Source: an uncultured Alistipes sp.
GTDB lineage: Bacteria; Bacteroidota; Bacteroidia; Bacteroidales; Rikenellaceae
Assembly: GCA_900552955.1 (NCBI GenBank)
Contig: USBO01000061.1
Location: forward strand, 1 to 9,792
Direction: 5' to 3'
DNA length: 9,792 nucleotides
Both the position numbers and the translations under genes were made by a program. Within the stretch, counting starts at the first letter, position 1. Every line of letters starts with the position of its first letter. Below, piece after piece: positions 1 to 7,059 of this stretch. The notes below the pieces were generated by a model. The model worked only from the letters and a program-made list of their open reading frames with translations, did not search any database and was not told the origin of the DNA.

Positions 1-1
1 G

Positions 2-622
2 ATCCGGGTCGGAATCAATGCCATCGGCTACGTCGGATCGCGCCAGACGCAGTTGATCGAGGTCACGCGCGACGGCCCGGGCGGGGGGGGGACGACCCCG
101 GTCGAGCGCGGTGACGCATCCGTGGGCCTCGATTACAGAGTGGTCGATGGCAGCATCATGGATCCGCAATATGCGGGCTATCCGACGCTGGTTCTTCAGT
201 TCAAACCCGATTCGAAGTGCGTGGATTACCGTTGGCTGGATTTCCTGAAGGTCGGCGTGGTCGGGCAGTTCGGCGAGGATGCGCTGCTTGAGGTGCTGAT
301 GGACGATAATTATAAGTATGACGGTTCCGACACTCAGGATATGGCATGGTACGACCGTTCCATGACCGATGAGGATTACTGGGGCATGGTTTTCAACAAG
401 TCGATCCTGGGCCAGAGTTACGACATCGTGGCGGTCGCTCTCGATGCCGAAGGCCGAGCAGGAAAGGTCACGGATGTCACGATCCAGTACCCCACGTCGC
501 TGGAGGGTTCGGCGGCTGCCTCCGTGCGGATTCCTTCGAGTGTGATGTTCAGCCGTGCGACGAAGCTGCGCAGCACGGTGGCGTTGCTCGAACATCCGCG
601 GGTGTTTAAATCTTTGAAGTGA
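2..622 (+). CDS. C-terminal part of a surface-type protein with FN3-like module (5' end outside window)
   Basis: The reading frame is open to the left edge, so this is the tail of a longer gene; the TTG at 53 is not a credible start because coding continues upstream (IRVGINAIGYVGS...). The visible 206 residues end in TGA. They contain the end of one module, a Gly/Thr/Pro linker encoded around 74-100 (DGPGGGGTTP), and a last domain of about 110-120 residues rich in aromatic and acidic residues. That domain finishes with a strand pattern SYDIVAVALDAEGRAGKV, resembling the closing strands (xYxVxAxAxDxxGxxG) of fibronectin-III-like modules common in Bacteroidota cell-surface lipoproteins. No catalytic motif is seen. 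A putative role as a secreted or surface-anchored binding protein is inference; the N-terminal signal that would confirm export lies outside the window. The gene is followed by a strong terminator. Family assignment is tentative. Confidence 0.6.
   Translation: MRVGINAIGYVGSRQTQLIEVTRDGPGGGGTTPVERGDASVGLDYRVVDGSIMDPQYAGYPTLVLQFKPDSKCVDYRWLDFLKVGVVGQFGEDALLEVLMDDNYKYDGSDTQDMAWYDRSMTDEDYWGMVFNKSILGQSYDIVAVALDAEGRAGKVTDVTIQYPTSLEGSAAASVRIPSSVMFSRATKLRSTVALLEHPRVFKSLK
83..91 (+). repeat. G9 homopolymer inside the partial surface-protein gene
   Basis: Nine consecutive G residues encode three glycines of the interdomain linker. Gain of one G would bring a TGA at 112-114 into frame; loss of one would run to a TGA at 246-248. 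It could be a slippage site, a sequencing weak point, or simply a Gly-rich linker. Confidence 0.5.
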
Positions 623-645
623 ATCCCGGATTGACGTCGGTAGTG

Positions 646-682
646 AAAAGACGTTCGGACTGAAAGTCCGAACGTCTTTTTT
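646..682 (+). terminator. Intrinsic terminator after the surface-protein gene
   Basis: A perfect 15-bp stem pairs AAAAGACGTTCGGAC (646-660) with 666-680 across a 5-nt TGAAA loop, and the right arm ends in six T residues (677-682). It begins 24 nt after the TGA of the plus-strand gene. The A-run at the left and T-run at the right could also let it act on the opposite strand, but no minus-strand gene ends here. Confidence 0.93.
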
Positions 683-714
683 GTCGGGTGTGTGAAAAAG
701 AGTGGTAAATTTTG
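680..714 (+). promoter_or_regulatory. Candidate Bacteroidota promoter for the 84-aa gene
   Basis: TTTG at 680-683 could be the -33 box and TAAATTTTG at 706-714 resembles the -7 consensus TAnnTTTG with one extra base. Spacing between the boxes is 22 nt, slightly longer than the usual 19-21. It would start transcription near 721, giving a leader of about 60 nt ahead of the ATG at 780. The -33 box overlaps the T-run of the preceding terminator. Imperfect match, so only a candidate. Confidence 0.35.
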
Positions 715-779
715 GTATTCCGGTTGGAGGTTCGTTTGGCAACCCGTATTTTTCGGGTGAACCCAAGCTTCATAATCAC

Positions 780-1034
780 ATGGCTAACAATGAAAATCTC
801 TTATTGCGCATTCGGGCGGTGCAAACGCTCGATCGGCTCTACTATCGTAAGGGCGACGGGAAACATTACTCGCACCGGCGCGTCTGGCGGAACCACGCAC
901 ACCGGATCTTCGGGATCAACTACGCGACTTATGCCAGCTATCTGCGGCGTGACGTTTCGGGATTGCCCGAGGTTCCCGGCCTTTCCGATACGGTACGGCG
1001 GTTGGACTCGATCCTCAATGAAGGGGAGAAATAG
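780..1034 (+). CDS. Small conserved-looking hypothetical protein (84 aa)
   Basis: The protein begins MANNENLLLRIRAVQTLDRL, is basic and rich in aromatic residues, and carries a dense central block (YYRKGDGKHYSH, residues about 21-32, then RRVWRNHAHRIFGINYATYASYLRR). I recognise the general look of a short family of unnamed proteins in Bacteroidota, but no function is known to me. There is no signal peptide or membrane segment, so it is probably cytoplasmic. The IFGINYATYASYLRRDVSGL stretch could be a short helix-turn-helix, which would suit a DNA or RNA binder; this is speculation. I chose the ATG at 780 rather than the in-frame GTG at 702 because the latter would overlap the candidate promoter and adds 26 residues of low-complexity character. 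It stands alone, with a terminator before it and a palindrome after it, so it is probably a single-gene unit. Confidence 0.72.
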   Translation: MANNENLLLRIRAVQTLDRLYYRKGDGKHYSHRRVWRNHAHRIFGINYATYASYLRRDVSGLPEVPGLSDTVRRLDSILNEGEK

Positions 1035-1111
1035 CGTGCCGGCAGGCCTTGCCGCCACCCGCAGGCTGTTCGCTGCCCTTGCTGTGCGGGCGAACCTGCG
1101 CCGGAAGCGAT

Positions 1112-1155
1112 AAACGAACGGAACTCCCCGGCATGCCGGGGAGTTCCGTTCGTTT
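1112..1155. terminator. Perfect 44-nt palindrome, probable bidirectional terminator
   Basis: Positions 1112-1133 are the exact reverse complement of 1134-1155, with AAACGAACGG at the left edge, a CCCCGG/CCGGGG core around a GCATGC centre and CCGTTCGTTT at the right edge. It sits between converging genes: 77 nt after the stop of the 84-aa gene and 16 nt after the stop of the S46 peptidase gene. Either strand gives a hairpin of about 20 bp followed by only three U residues, so termination in both directions is likely but the U-tract is weak. The flanking 1035-1110 is GC-rich and holds an imperfect dyad (CGCAGG...TTCGC type arms) without a gene. Confidence 0.7.
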
Positions 1156-1171
1156 CCGGAGTTTCGGCCGG

Positions 1172-3229
1172 TTACCGCAGCTCCATCTCCTCGAGCAGGT
1201 AGCCCGCTTCGCCGATGCGGTCGATCGTGAAAAGCACATAGCGGATGTCGACTGCGATGTTGCGGCAGACGGCGGGGTCGAATTGCAGATCGCTCATCGT
1301 CGAGCGCCACGTGCGGTCGAAGTTGATGCCCACCAGCTCGCCGTCGGCGTTGAGCACCGGTGAACCCGAGTTGCCGCCCGTGGTGTGGTTCGTCGCCAGG
1401 AAACAGACGGGCACCGTCGTCCCGCCGTCGGGCGTGGCGATGCCCCAGCGGCCGTAATCCTTCGCGGCGTGGCATTCGCGCAGCCGTTGGGGAATATCAT
1501 AGTCGTAGATCGTCGGGTCGTCCTTGGCGATGATGCCGTCGACGGTCGTCAGCGGACGGTGATAGACGGCGTCGGCATACCGATATCCTGCCACCCGTCC
1601 GTAGGCGACGCGCAGCGTGAGGTTGGCGTCGGGATAGAAGAACCGTTCGGCGTCGAACTCCCGCAGCGCCTTCATGTAGGGACGGTACCACCGTTCGATG
1701 GCGGGCAGGTTGCTCAGGTTGCGGGGAATGCGTCCGCGGTCGAACGTCTTCACGAGCCGCAGCACGGGTTCCTGGGCCAGCGCCCGGCGCAGCGCCGCCG
1801 TGTCGCGCAGGAGCGGCGCGACCGCGTCGTAGGTGCCGATCGCCGAGGCGTCGAACAGGTGTGCGGCGTAGCCTTCGGTGCCTCCGTGCCGGGCGACCTC
1901 GGCCGTGTGGGCTTCGGGCAGCGGACGGGGATGGTATTGCTCCAGTCCGCGCAGCATCTCGACGGCCACGCGCCGGTCGATGGCCGCGTCGTAGTCGCGG
2001 TAGAGTTTGGCGATGCGTTCTTCGAGCGCTTCCGACGGTTTTGCGGCATAGAGTTGCAGCGCAGCACCCAGCGTTGCCAGTTCGATCCCCTTCACGCTCT
2101 CGTTGCACAGCTCTTGGAGATAATACCCCTCGGTTGCGGCGCCGTAGGCCGCGTGCAGCGAGTCGAGCAGCGACGCGTATTCGGGCCGCTCGGCGGCCCA
2201 GCGTGCGAAGGCGGCTTCGTAAGCCCGTTTCTGCGCCACGGTGCCCAACTGCCGCAGCCCCAGCAGCTCGCCCTGCCATTTCTTCCATGCGTTGGCGATC
2301 GAAGCGTGCTTGGCGGCGTAGCGGATGCGGGTCGCGGGATCGGCCTCCTGTGCGGCCGTGATGATCGCCAGCCTCCGCGTGCGCAGGTCGATCTTCATCG
2401 GATCGGAACGCTCGGCGACGTAGGCCACGGCGTCGGCCGTGACGTACTGCTGTGTGTTGCCCGGGAAGCCGTAGATCATCGTGAAATCGCCCTCGGCGAC
2501 CCCCTTCGTCGAGATGGGGAAGTGGCGCAGCGGACGGTAGGGGACGTTGTCGCGGCTGAACTTCGCCGGCCGGTTCTCGCGGTCGGCATAGACGCGGAAG
2601 AGTGAGAAATCGCCCGTGTGGCGCGGCCACATCCAGTTGTCGGTGTCGCCGCCGAACTTGCCGATCGACGATGGGGGCGCGGCCACCAGCCGCACGTCGT
2701 CGAACTGTTCGTAGACGAACAGGAACTGCTGATTGCCGTAGTACATCTGTTCGATCGCCGTGCGGTAGCGTCCCTTCTCGGCGGCCTCCTCGCAGATCCG
2801 CTCGGCGCTCCGGCCCGCCGCCAGCAGGTCGGTCACATCCTCCATGCGCACCAGCCGCCGCACCCACAACCCGTCGTTGGGCAGCTCCTCGGCGCGGCTG
2901 CGGGCCCAGAATCCGTGGGTCAGGTAGTCGTGTTCGACGGTCGAATGGCTCTGGATGGCGCCGTAGCCGCAATGGTGGTTCGTTATGAGCAGCCCCTCGG
3001 CCGAGATCAGCTCGCCCGTGCAGCCGCCGTTGAAGAGCACCACGGCATCCTTCATCGAGGCTTCGTTGACGGCGTAGATGTCCTCGGCCGTGAGACGGAA
3101 GCCCTTGGCGCGCATATCGTCGATCCGTTCACGGATCAGACAGGGCAGCCACATACCCTCATCGGCGCTGAGGCGCGGTGCGGCGAGCAAAGCGGCCAGC
3201 AGCAGCAGAAAATATCTCGTGTGTTTCAT
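1172..3229 (-). CDS. dpp11: Exported S46 dipeptidyl-peptidase, DPP11 type (Asp/Glu-specific)
   Basis: This 685-residue protein is a serine exopeptidase that should remove dipeptides from the N-terminus of peptides in the periplasm. Residues 1-22 form a signal peptide (MKHTRYFLLLL core, likely cleavage after LSA), and the mature start DEGMWL is typical of the family. The chymotrypsin-like triad is visible: His in TNHHCGYG (83-90), Asp207 in HTGDFSLFR, and Ser621 in GGNSGSP. A helical domain occupies roughly 250-550. Arg639, in GINFDRTW, lies exactly 18 residues after the catalytic Ser, the same offset as Ser655 and Arg673 in Porphyromonas gingivalis DPP11; DPP7 has Gly there. This argues for cleavage after acidic P1 residues. 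It is somewhat shorter than the roughly 720 residues of P. gingivalis DPP11. Its ATG lies 4 bp past the stop of the PHP gene, implying coupled translation; it is the last gene of the run and precedes the palindromic terminator. Confidence 0.93.
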   Translation of the reverse strand: MKHTRYFLLLLAALLAAPRLSADEGMWLPCLIRERIDDMRAKGFRLTAEDIYAVNEASMKDAVVLFNGGCTGELISAEGLLITNHHCGYGAIQSHSTVEHDYLTHGFWARSRAEELPNDGLWVRRLVRMEDVTDLLAAGRSAERICEEAAEKGRYRTAIEQMYYGNQQFLFVYEQFDDVRLVAAPPSSIGKFGGDTDNWMWPRHTGDFSLFRVYADRENRPAKFSRDNVPYRPLRHFPISTKGVAEGDFTMIYGFPGNTQQYVTADAVAYVAERSDPMKIDLRTRRLAIITAAQEADPATRIRYAAKHASIANAWKKWQGELLGLRQLGTVAQKRAYEAAFARWAAERPEYASLLDSLHAAYGAATEGYYLQELCNESVKGIELATLGAALQLYAAKPSEALEERIAKLYRDYDAAIDRRVAVEMLRGLEQYHPRPLPEAHTAEVARHGGTEGYAAHLFDASAIGTYDAVAPLLRDTAALRRALAQEPVLRLVKTFDRGRIPRNLSNLPAIERWYRPYMKALREFDAERFFYPDANLTLRVAYGRVAGYRYADAVYHRPLTTVDGIIAKDDPTIYDYDIPQRLRECHAAKDYGRWGIATPDGGTTVPVCFLATNHTTGGNSGSPVLNADGELVGINFDRTWRSTMSDLQFDPAVCRNIAVDIRYVLFTIDRIGEAGYLLEEMELR

Positions 3230-3233
3230 CGTC

Positions 3234-4388
3234 TCAGCTTACCGGAAGTTCGAAGTGGAGTGAATGGATCAGCGGCTTGCCGGCGTCGACGAAGAAGTTG
3301 AGCACCTCGAAGTTCACGTCGAACCGGCTGAGCCCGATCGGTCTCTTGTTATCCGGTCCGTAAATGGTCAACGTTACCTCCTCGAAGGGCCGTACGATCA
3401 TGTCGCGCGGGAAAACCACCTTCTCGCTGCCGGCCGCCTTGCGGAGCACGAGCGGAATCGAGCTGCGGTTCACGATGTGCAGGGTCACCTTCTTTTCGCT
3501 GTATTGGGTATCCGTTATTTCGAACAGTGCTTTCATGAGCGGTTGCAGCACCTCCTCGCGGCCGTAGACCGTGCCGTCGGCGAAGACCGCCGTGCGCCGC
3601 GCCTCGAGCGCCTCGCGTACGCCGTCGAGCGAGCGTTCGCGGGCGAAGATGAGCGTCACGGGGCGCAATGCGCCGTTTTTGTAGTCGATCGATAGGAAGA
3701 GCGGATGGTGGGCGTCCGTGCCGCTGATGAGCGTGAGGTTGCGCTCCATGGCCCAGCGGTGGGCTTCGGGCGAATAACCGCAGAACCCGTTATAGATCTC
3801 GATACCCTGCATCAGCCCTTCTTCGTAGAGTGCCGTGTGCTCCGGATACCAGCGTGTTTCGTTCTGTGCCTGACGCTCCCAATGGGGGTGGTTCCAGACC
3901 AGAAATCCGTCCTGCTTTTTCGCCTCGGCCAGACCGGCCCGCATGGCGTCGACATGATTCTCGTGAGCATCCGATGCGTTTCCGATGGTTTCGCAATTGT
4001 AGACGAAGAGCGTGTTGAAATGGCCGGGGGCCATGCTGCGCGTGATCTCGCCGCCGTGGATGACCAGCACGTCGTTCGTATTACCGGCCGCCGCGGCGAT
4101 TTTGTACGACTCGTCGCGGTCGGCCTGCATGATCCCTTTGTTCTTGTACTTCTGGAGGCGGGCATCCACGTGGTCGGTGATGGCGATCACGTCCAGACCG
4201 TCCATCACCGCCTCGTCGACGCGGGTCGTGGGCCATACCGTCGCGTCGGAGAAGACGGTGTGGATGTGCATGTCGCCCTTGAGCGTTTTGTATCCCTCGA
4301 TGTCGGGGATCACGATCCGGTGGGGGACGGCGGCGCCGGCCGCGAGGGCGAATGCTGCGGCCAGCGACAGACTGAGGATTTTTTTCAT
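3234..4388 (-). CDS. Exported PHP-domain phosphoesterase
   Basis: A 384-residue metal-dependent hydrolase of the PHP superfamily with a signal peptide (MKKILSLSLAAAFALAAGAA, about 1-20), so it probably works in the periplasm. PHP metal-binding motifs appear in order: HIHTVFSD (41-48), ITDH (70-73), GGEIT (112-116), GHFN (122-125), WNHPHW (165-170) and GTDAHHP (223-229); the metal site looks complete. Residues beyond about 295 form a beta-rich C-terminal region (KKVTLHIVNRSSIPLVLRKA) resembling an Ig-like accessory domain. The general pattern matches Bacteroidota proteins annotated as Sb-PDE-family phosphodiesterases, by recollection. The physiological substrate is unknown; phosphomonoesters or diesters are the expectation. 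It starts 24 bp after the maf stop and is followed within 4 bp by the S46 peptidase gene, so the two exported enzymes are probably co-translated. Confidence 0.87.
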   Translation of the reverse strand: MKKILSLSLAAAFALAAGAAVPHRIVIPDIEGYKTLKGDMHIHTVFSDATVWPTTRVDEAVMDGLDVIAITDHVDARLQKYKNKGIMQADRDESYKIAAAAGNTNDVLVIHGGEITRSMAPGHFNTLFVYNCETIGNASDAHENHVDAMRAGLAEAKKQDGFLVWNHPHWERQAQNETRWYPEHTALYEEGLMQGIEIYNGFCGYSPEAHRWAMERNLTLISGTDAHHPLFLSIDYKNGALRPVTLIFARERSLDGVREALEARRTAVFADGTVYGREEVLQPLMKALFEITDTQYSEKKVTLHIVNRSSIPLVLRKAAGSEKVVFPRDMIVRPFEEVTLTIYGPDNKRPIGLSRFDVNFEVLNFFVDAGKPLIHSLHFELPVS

Positions 4389-4412
4389 ATTCGGGTTATG
4401 GTTTTAGTGGTT

Positions 4413-5009
4413 TTACCGCGTGATGAACCGGTCGAGTTCGACGTAGAGCCGCTGCACGGGCAGCCCCATGACGTTGTAGAACGACCCCTCGATGCGTTCG
4501 ATGGCCACGTAGCCGATCCACTCCTGAATGCCGTACCCTCCGGCTTTGTCGTAGGGGCGGTGGCGGTCGACGTAGTGGGCGATCTCCTCGTCGGTCAGCG
4601 GTCGGAAGCGCACGGCGGTGGTCGTGGCGAAGCTGTGGCGCCGCTGCGCGGTGCGCAGCGTCACGCCCGTGGTGACGAAATGTTCGGCACCCGACAGGCG
4701 GCGGAGCATCGCCGTGGCCTCGTCGCGGTCGTGCGGCTTGCCGAGGATCGCCCCGCCGGCCACGACCACCGTGTCGGCCGTCAGCAGGATGTCGCCCTCG
4801 GCCAGCGGTCGGGGACAGGCGTCGCTTTTGAGCTGCGACAGGTAGAGCGGCACGTCGTGCGGCGGCAGCTCCGCCGGATAGCGCTCTTCGACTTCGTATT
4901 GGTCGAGCAGCGTGTATTCCAGCCCGCAGTCGCGCAGCAACTGTCGGCGGCGCGGCGAGTGCGAGGCCAGCAGCAGGCAGTAGGGGCGCAGTTTCTCTTG
5001 CAGAAGCAT
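4413..5009 (-). CDS. maf: Maf-family nucleoside triphosphate pyrophosphatase
   Basis: A 198-residue cytoplasmic protein of normal family length that hydrolyses non-canonical or selected nucleoside triphosphates to monophosphate and pyrophosphate; Maf proteins have been linked to septum inhibition and nucleotide pool control. The N-terminal ASHSPRRRQLL (15-25), ADTVV (78-82, catalytic Asp79), GKPHDRDEA (90-98), LSGAEHFVTTGV (105-116), DKAGGYGIQ (154-162) and GSFYNVMGLP (175-184) are all hallmark segments. The set of Arg near 20, Lys61 and Gln162 matches the dTTP/UTP-preferring YhdE branch rather than the 7-methyl-GTP YceF branch; this subtype call is inference from known family residues. It starts 4 bp after the stop of the FAH-family gene and is followed after 24 bp by the PHP gene. 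Confidence 0.94.
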   Translation of the reverse strand: MLLQEKLRPYCLLLASHSPRRRQLLRDCGLEYTLLDQYEVEERYPAELPPHDVPLYLSQLKSDACPRPLAEGDILLTADTVVVAGGAILGKPHDRDEATAMLRRLSGAEHFVTTGVTLRTAQRRHSFATTTAVRFRPLTDEEIAHYVDRHRPYDKAGGYGIQEWIGYVAIERIEGSFYNVMGLPVQRLYVELDRFITR

Positions 5010-5013
5010 AGGG

Positions 5014-5631
5014 TCAGCGTATTTCGAAGTTCAGCAGTTCCTCTCCTTCGAGCGTGGCGCGCAGCACGTCGCCGCGCGCGACGGGCCCCACGCCCGCCGG
5101 CGTGCCCGTGAAGAGCAGGTCGCCCGTGCGGTAGGTGATGTAGCGCGAGACGCGGCTCAGCAGCTCGTCCACCCCGAAGATCATGTCGCCCGTGCAGCCC
5201 CGCTGCCGCACCTCGCCGTTGACCTCGAGCGTGAAGTGCAGGTTGCGGATGTCGCCCAGCTCAGCCACGGGGAGGAAGCGCGGCGACACGGCGGCCGAGT
5301 GGTCGAACCCTTTGGCGCGCTCCCACGGCCACCCGTTGGCGATCGCCTCGCGCTGGAGATCGCGCGCCGTGAAGTCGATGCCCAGCCCCACCTCGGCGTA
5401 GAGCCGGTGGGCGAAGCGCGGCGCGATGTGCCGCGCCAGCCGGTCGATGCGCACCACTAATTCGCATTCGTAGTGCACCTCCTGCGTGAAGTCGGGGATG
5501 TAGAAGGGATCGTTGTTGCGCAGCAGCGCCGTGTCGGGCTTCAGAAAGAAGAGCGGCTCCCCGGGCAGCGGCCCGCCGTCGAATTCGGCGATGTGGTCGC
5601 GGTAGTTGCGGCCGATGCAGATGATCTTCAT
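5014..5631 (-). CDS. Fumarylacetoacetate hydrolase (FAH) family protein
   Basis: A 205-residue enzyme of the FAH fold, the short single-domain form related to FAHD1 and YcgM, which act on acylpyruvates or decarboxylate oxaloacetate. The start MKIICIGRNYRDH is typical. The metal-binding acidic residues are Glu55 and Glu57 in HYECELVVRI and Asp86 in VGLGIDFTARD, and Lys107 in AKGFD is the expected active-site lysine. TGDLLFTGTPAGVGP (169-183) is the family signature near the C-terminus. The exact substrate cannot be told from sequence. Its ATG overlaps the TGA of the upstream membrane-protein gene by 4 bp (5628-5631), and maf begins 4 bp after its stop, so translation of the three is probably coupled. 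Confidence 0.92.
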   Translation of the reverse strand: MKIICIGRNYRDHIAEFDGGPLPGEPLFFLKPDTALLRNNDPFYIPDFTQEVHYECELVVRIDRLARHIAPRFAHRLYAEVGLGIDFTARDLQREAIANGWPWERAKGFDHSAAVSPRFLPVAELGDIRNLHFTLEVNGEVRQRGCTGDMIFGVDELLSRVSRYITYRTGDLLFTGTPAGVGPVARGDVLRATLEGEELLNFEIR

Positions 5632-5936
5632 GATTTGCGGTGTTTGCGAATCTCGATTGCGGCGATGATGCCGATCGTGCCGACGAACAGGACGACGATG
5701 CGCACCGCCGTGATCGTCGCCTCCGCGACGCCCGCGCGCACGAGCAGCCAGCTCCCGCCGGCGATCGCCGCCGCCAGCAGCGCCATCCCTCCGGCAGCGA
5801 TGCGGCGCACGGCGCGCAGGTTCGTTTCAGGGCTCTTCTTCTGCGTCTCGGAGAGCGTCGAGAGTGACTGCGGGCGCAGCCGGACGATGCCGGCGCAGAG
5901 GGCCAGGATGGCCGCGATGACGAGCGACTCATTCAT
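5628..5936 (-). CDS. Small membrane protein of unknown function (102 aa)
   Basis: The protein has three hydrophobic stretches likely to span the inner membrane: about residues 5-19 (LVIAAILALCAGIVR), 47-66 (AAGGMALLAAAIAGGSWLLV) and 74-94 (ITAVRIVVLFVGTIGIIAAI). A polar segment SLSTLSETQKKSPETNLRAV separates the first two, and the tail is basic (EIRKHRKS). This layout loosely recalls small three-helix Bacteroidota membrane proteins of the DUF3784 kind, but I cannot confirm membership and assign no function. It overlaps the end of lpxB by 8 bp and the start of the FAH gene by 4 bp. The double overlap argues strongly that it is a real gene, translated with its neighbours. A role near lipid A metabolism is only suggested by position. 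Confidence 0.78.
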   Translation of the reverse strand: MNESLVIAAILALCAGIVRLRPQSLSTLSETQKKSPETNLRAVRRIAAGGMALLAAAIAGGSWLLVRAGVAEATITAVRIVVLFVGTIGIIAAIEIRKHRKS

Positions 5937-7059
5937 GGCGCAACTCCTTTACCATGTCGGCCGCGAAACGGGCGCTGGCTCCCGGCCCGCCCATCACGGC
6001 GTGCAGTTCGTCGTAGTCGGCGAGCATCCGCCCGCGCTCGGGGCCGCCCGGGAGGATCGCCCGCAGCGCCCGCTCGGCCTCCGCCGGATCGGCCGACGAC
6101 TGTACCAGCTCGCGCACCGCCTCGCGGCCGAGGTTGAGGTTCACCAGCGAGATGAAGGGTACCTTCAGCACATAGGGGCGCAGCCACACCTGCCACCATA
6201 CGGTGCGGTAGACGACCACCTCGGGAATGCGCATCAGCGCCGTTTCGAGCGTCGCCGTGCCCGAGGTGACCACCGCCGCCACGGCGTTGTGCAGCGTTTC
6301 GTAGGTGCGGTCGACGACCATCCGCACGTCGGTTCCCGCCAGATGACGCTCGTAGAGCGCGCGGTCGAGCCACGAGACGGCCGTCACCACGAACTGGTAC
6401 TGCGGGAAGCGGGGCGCCAGCGCGCACATCAGCGGCAGGTTGGCTTCGATCTCGCCGCGGCGGCTGCCCGCCACGAGCGCCACGACGGGGCGTTCGTCGA
6501 GCCCGTTGGCGCGGCCGAACGCCTCGCGTGCAGGGAGCGACCCCGCCCGTTCGGCGATGGCGTCGAGCAGCGGGTTGCCCTCGAAGACGGGTGCGATGCC
6601 GTGCCGCGGGAAGTAGTCGCGCTCGAAGGGGAAGATGATGTAGAGGCGGTCGACGTAGCGGCGGATCGCCTTCACGCGCCGCTCGCGCCACGCCCACACC
6701 TTGGGGGCGATGTAGTAGAAGGTGCGGATGCCGTGCCGCTTAGCGAAGCGCGCCATCTTCATATTGAAGCCCGGGTAGTCGATCAGGATCAGCACGTCGG
6801 GGGCGTAGCGCAGCACATCCTCGCGGCACTCGCGCAACTGCCGCGCGATGGTTCCCAAGTTGCGCAGCACGCCCACGATGCCGAAGAACGACGTCTCGCG
6901 GTAGTCGCGCACGCGGTTTCGGGCGCCGCCGACTTCGGCCATGCGGTCGCCGCCCCAGAAGCGGAATTCGGCCGCGGGGTCGCACTCGAGCAGCCCCCGC
7001 ATGAGGTTGGCGCCGTGGAGGTCGCCCGACGCCTCGCCTGCGATGAGGTAGTATTTCAT
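5929..7059 (-). CDS. lpxB: Lipid-A-disaccharide synthase LpxB
   Basis: A 376-residue GT19 glycosyltransferase, normal length, that joins UDP-2,3-diacylglucosamine to lipid X to make the tetra-acyl disaccharide of lipid A, at the cytoplasmic face of the inner membrane. Seen in order: GEASGDLHGANL (8-19), FWGGDRM (34-40), PDVLILIDYPGFN (87-99), YYIAPKVWAWRERR (115-128), FPFERDYF (143-150), FEGNPLLD (159-166), ALVAGSRRGEI (194-204), TSGTATLETAL (265-275), a VVYR segment (282-285) and SLVNLNLGREAVREL (304-318). All are conserved LpxB signatures and none is missing. It starts 40 bp after the trmD stop and overlaps the small membrane-protein gene by 8 bp. The presence of lpxB fits a lipopolysaccharide-bearing Gram-negative host. 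Confidence 0.96.
   Translation of the reverse strand: MKYYLIAGEASGDLHGANLMRGLLECDPAAEFRFWGGDRMAEVGGARNRVRDYRETSFFGIVGVLRNLGTIARQLRECREDVLRYAPDVLILIDYPGFNMKMARFAKRHGIRTFYYIAPKVWAWRERRVKAIRRYVDRLYIIFPFERDYFPRHGIAPVFEGNPLLDAIAERAGSLPAREAFGRANGLDERPVVALVAGSRRGEIEANLPLMCALAPRFPQYQFVVTAVSWLDRALYERHLAGTDVRMVVDRTYETLHNAVAAVVTSGTATLETALMRIPEVVVYRTVWWQVWLRPYVLKVPFISLVNLNLGREAVRELVQSSADPAEAERALRAILPGGPERGRMLADYDELHAVMGGPGASARFAADMVKELRHE

Noticed and set aside
702..779. GTG start giving a 110-aa version of the small orphan
   Set aside because: The GTG overlaps the candidate promoter and the extra 26 residues look non-conserved in style; the ATG at 780 begins the coherent protein.
1385..2972. Long open frames overlapping dpp11: plus 1385-2605 and minus 1497-2972
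   Set aside because: Both are shadows of the S46 peptidase gene, which has a signal peptide and an intact catalytic triad in its own frame; the shadow products are Arg/Pro-rich or Val/Gly/Arg-rich without domains.
3705..5111. Long plus-strand open frame of 468 codons
   Set aside because: It lies antisense to the PHP and maf genes, whose proteins carry full family motifs. The antisense product is low in recognisable motifs and rich in Val, Arg, Gly and His, as expected from the reverse complement of GC-rich codons.
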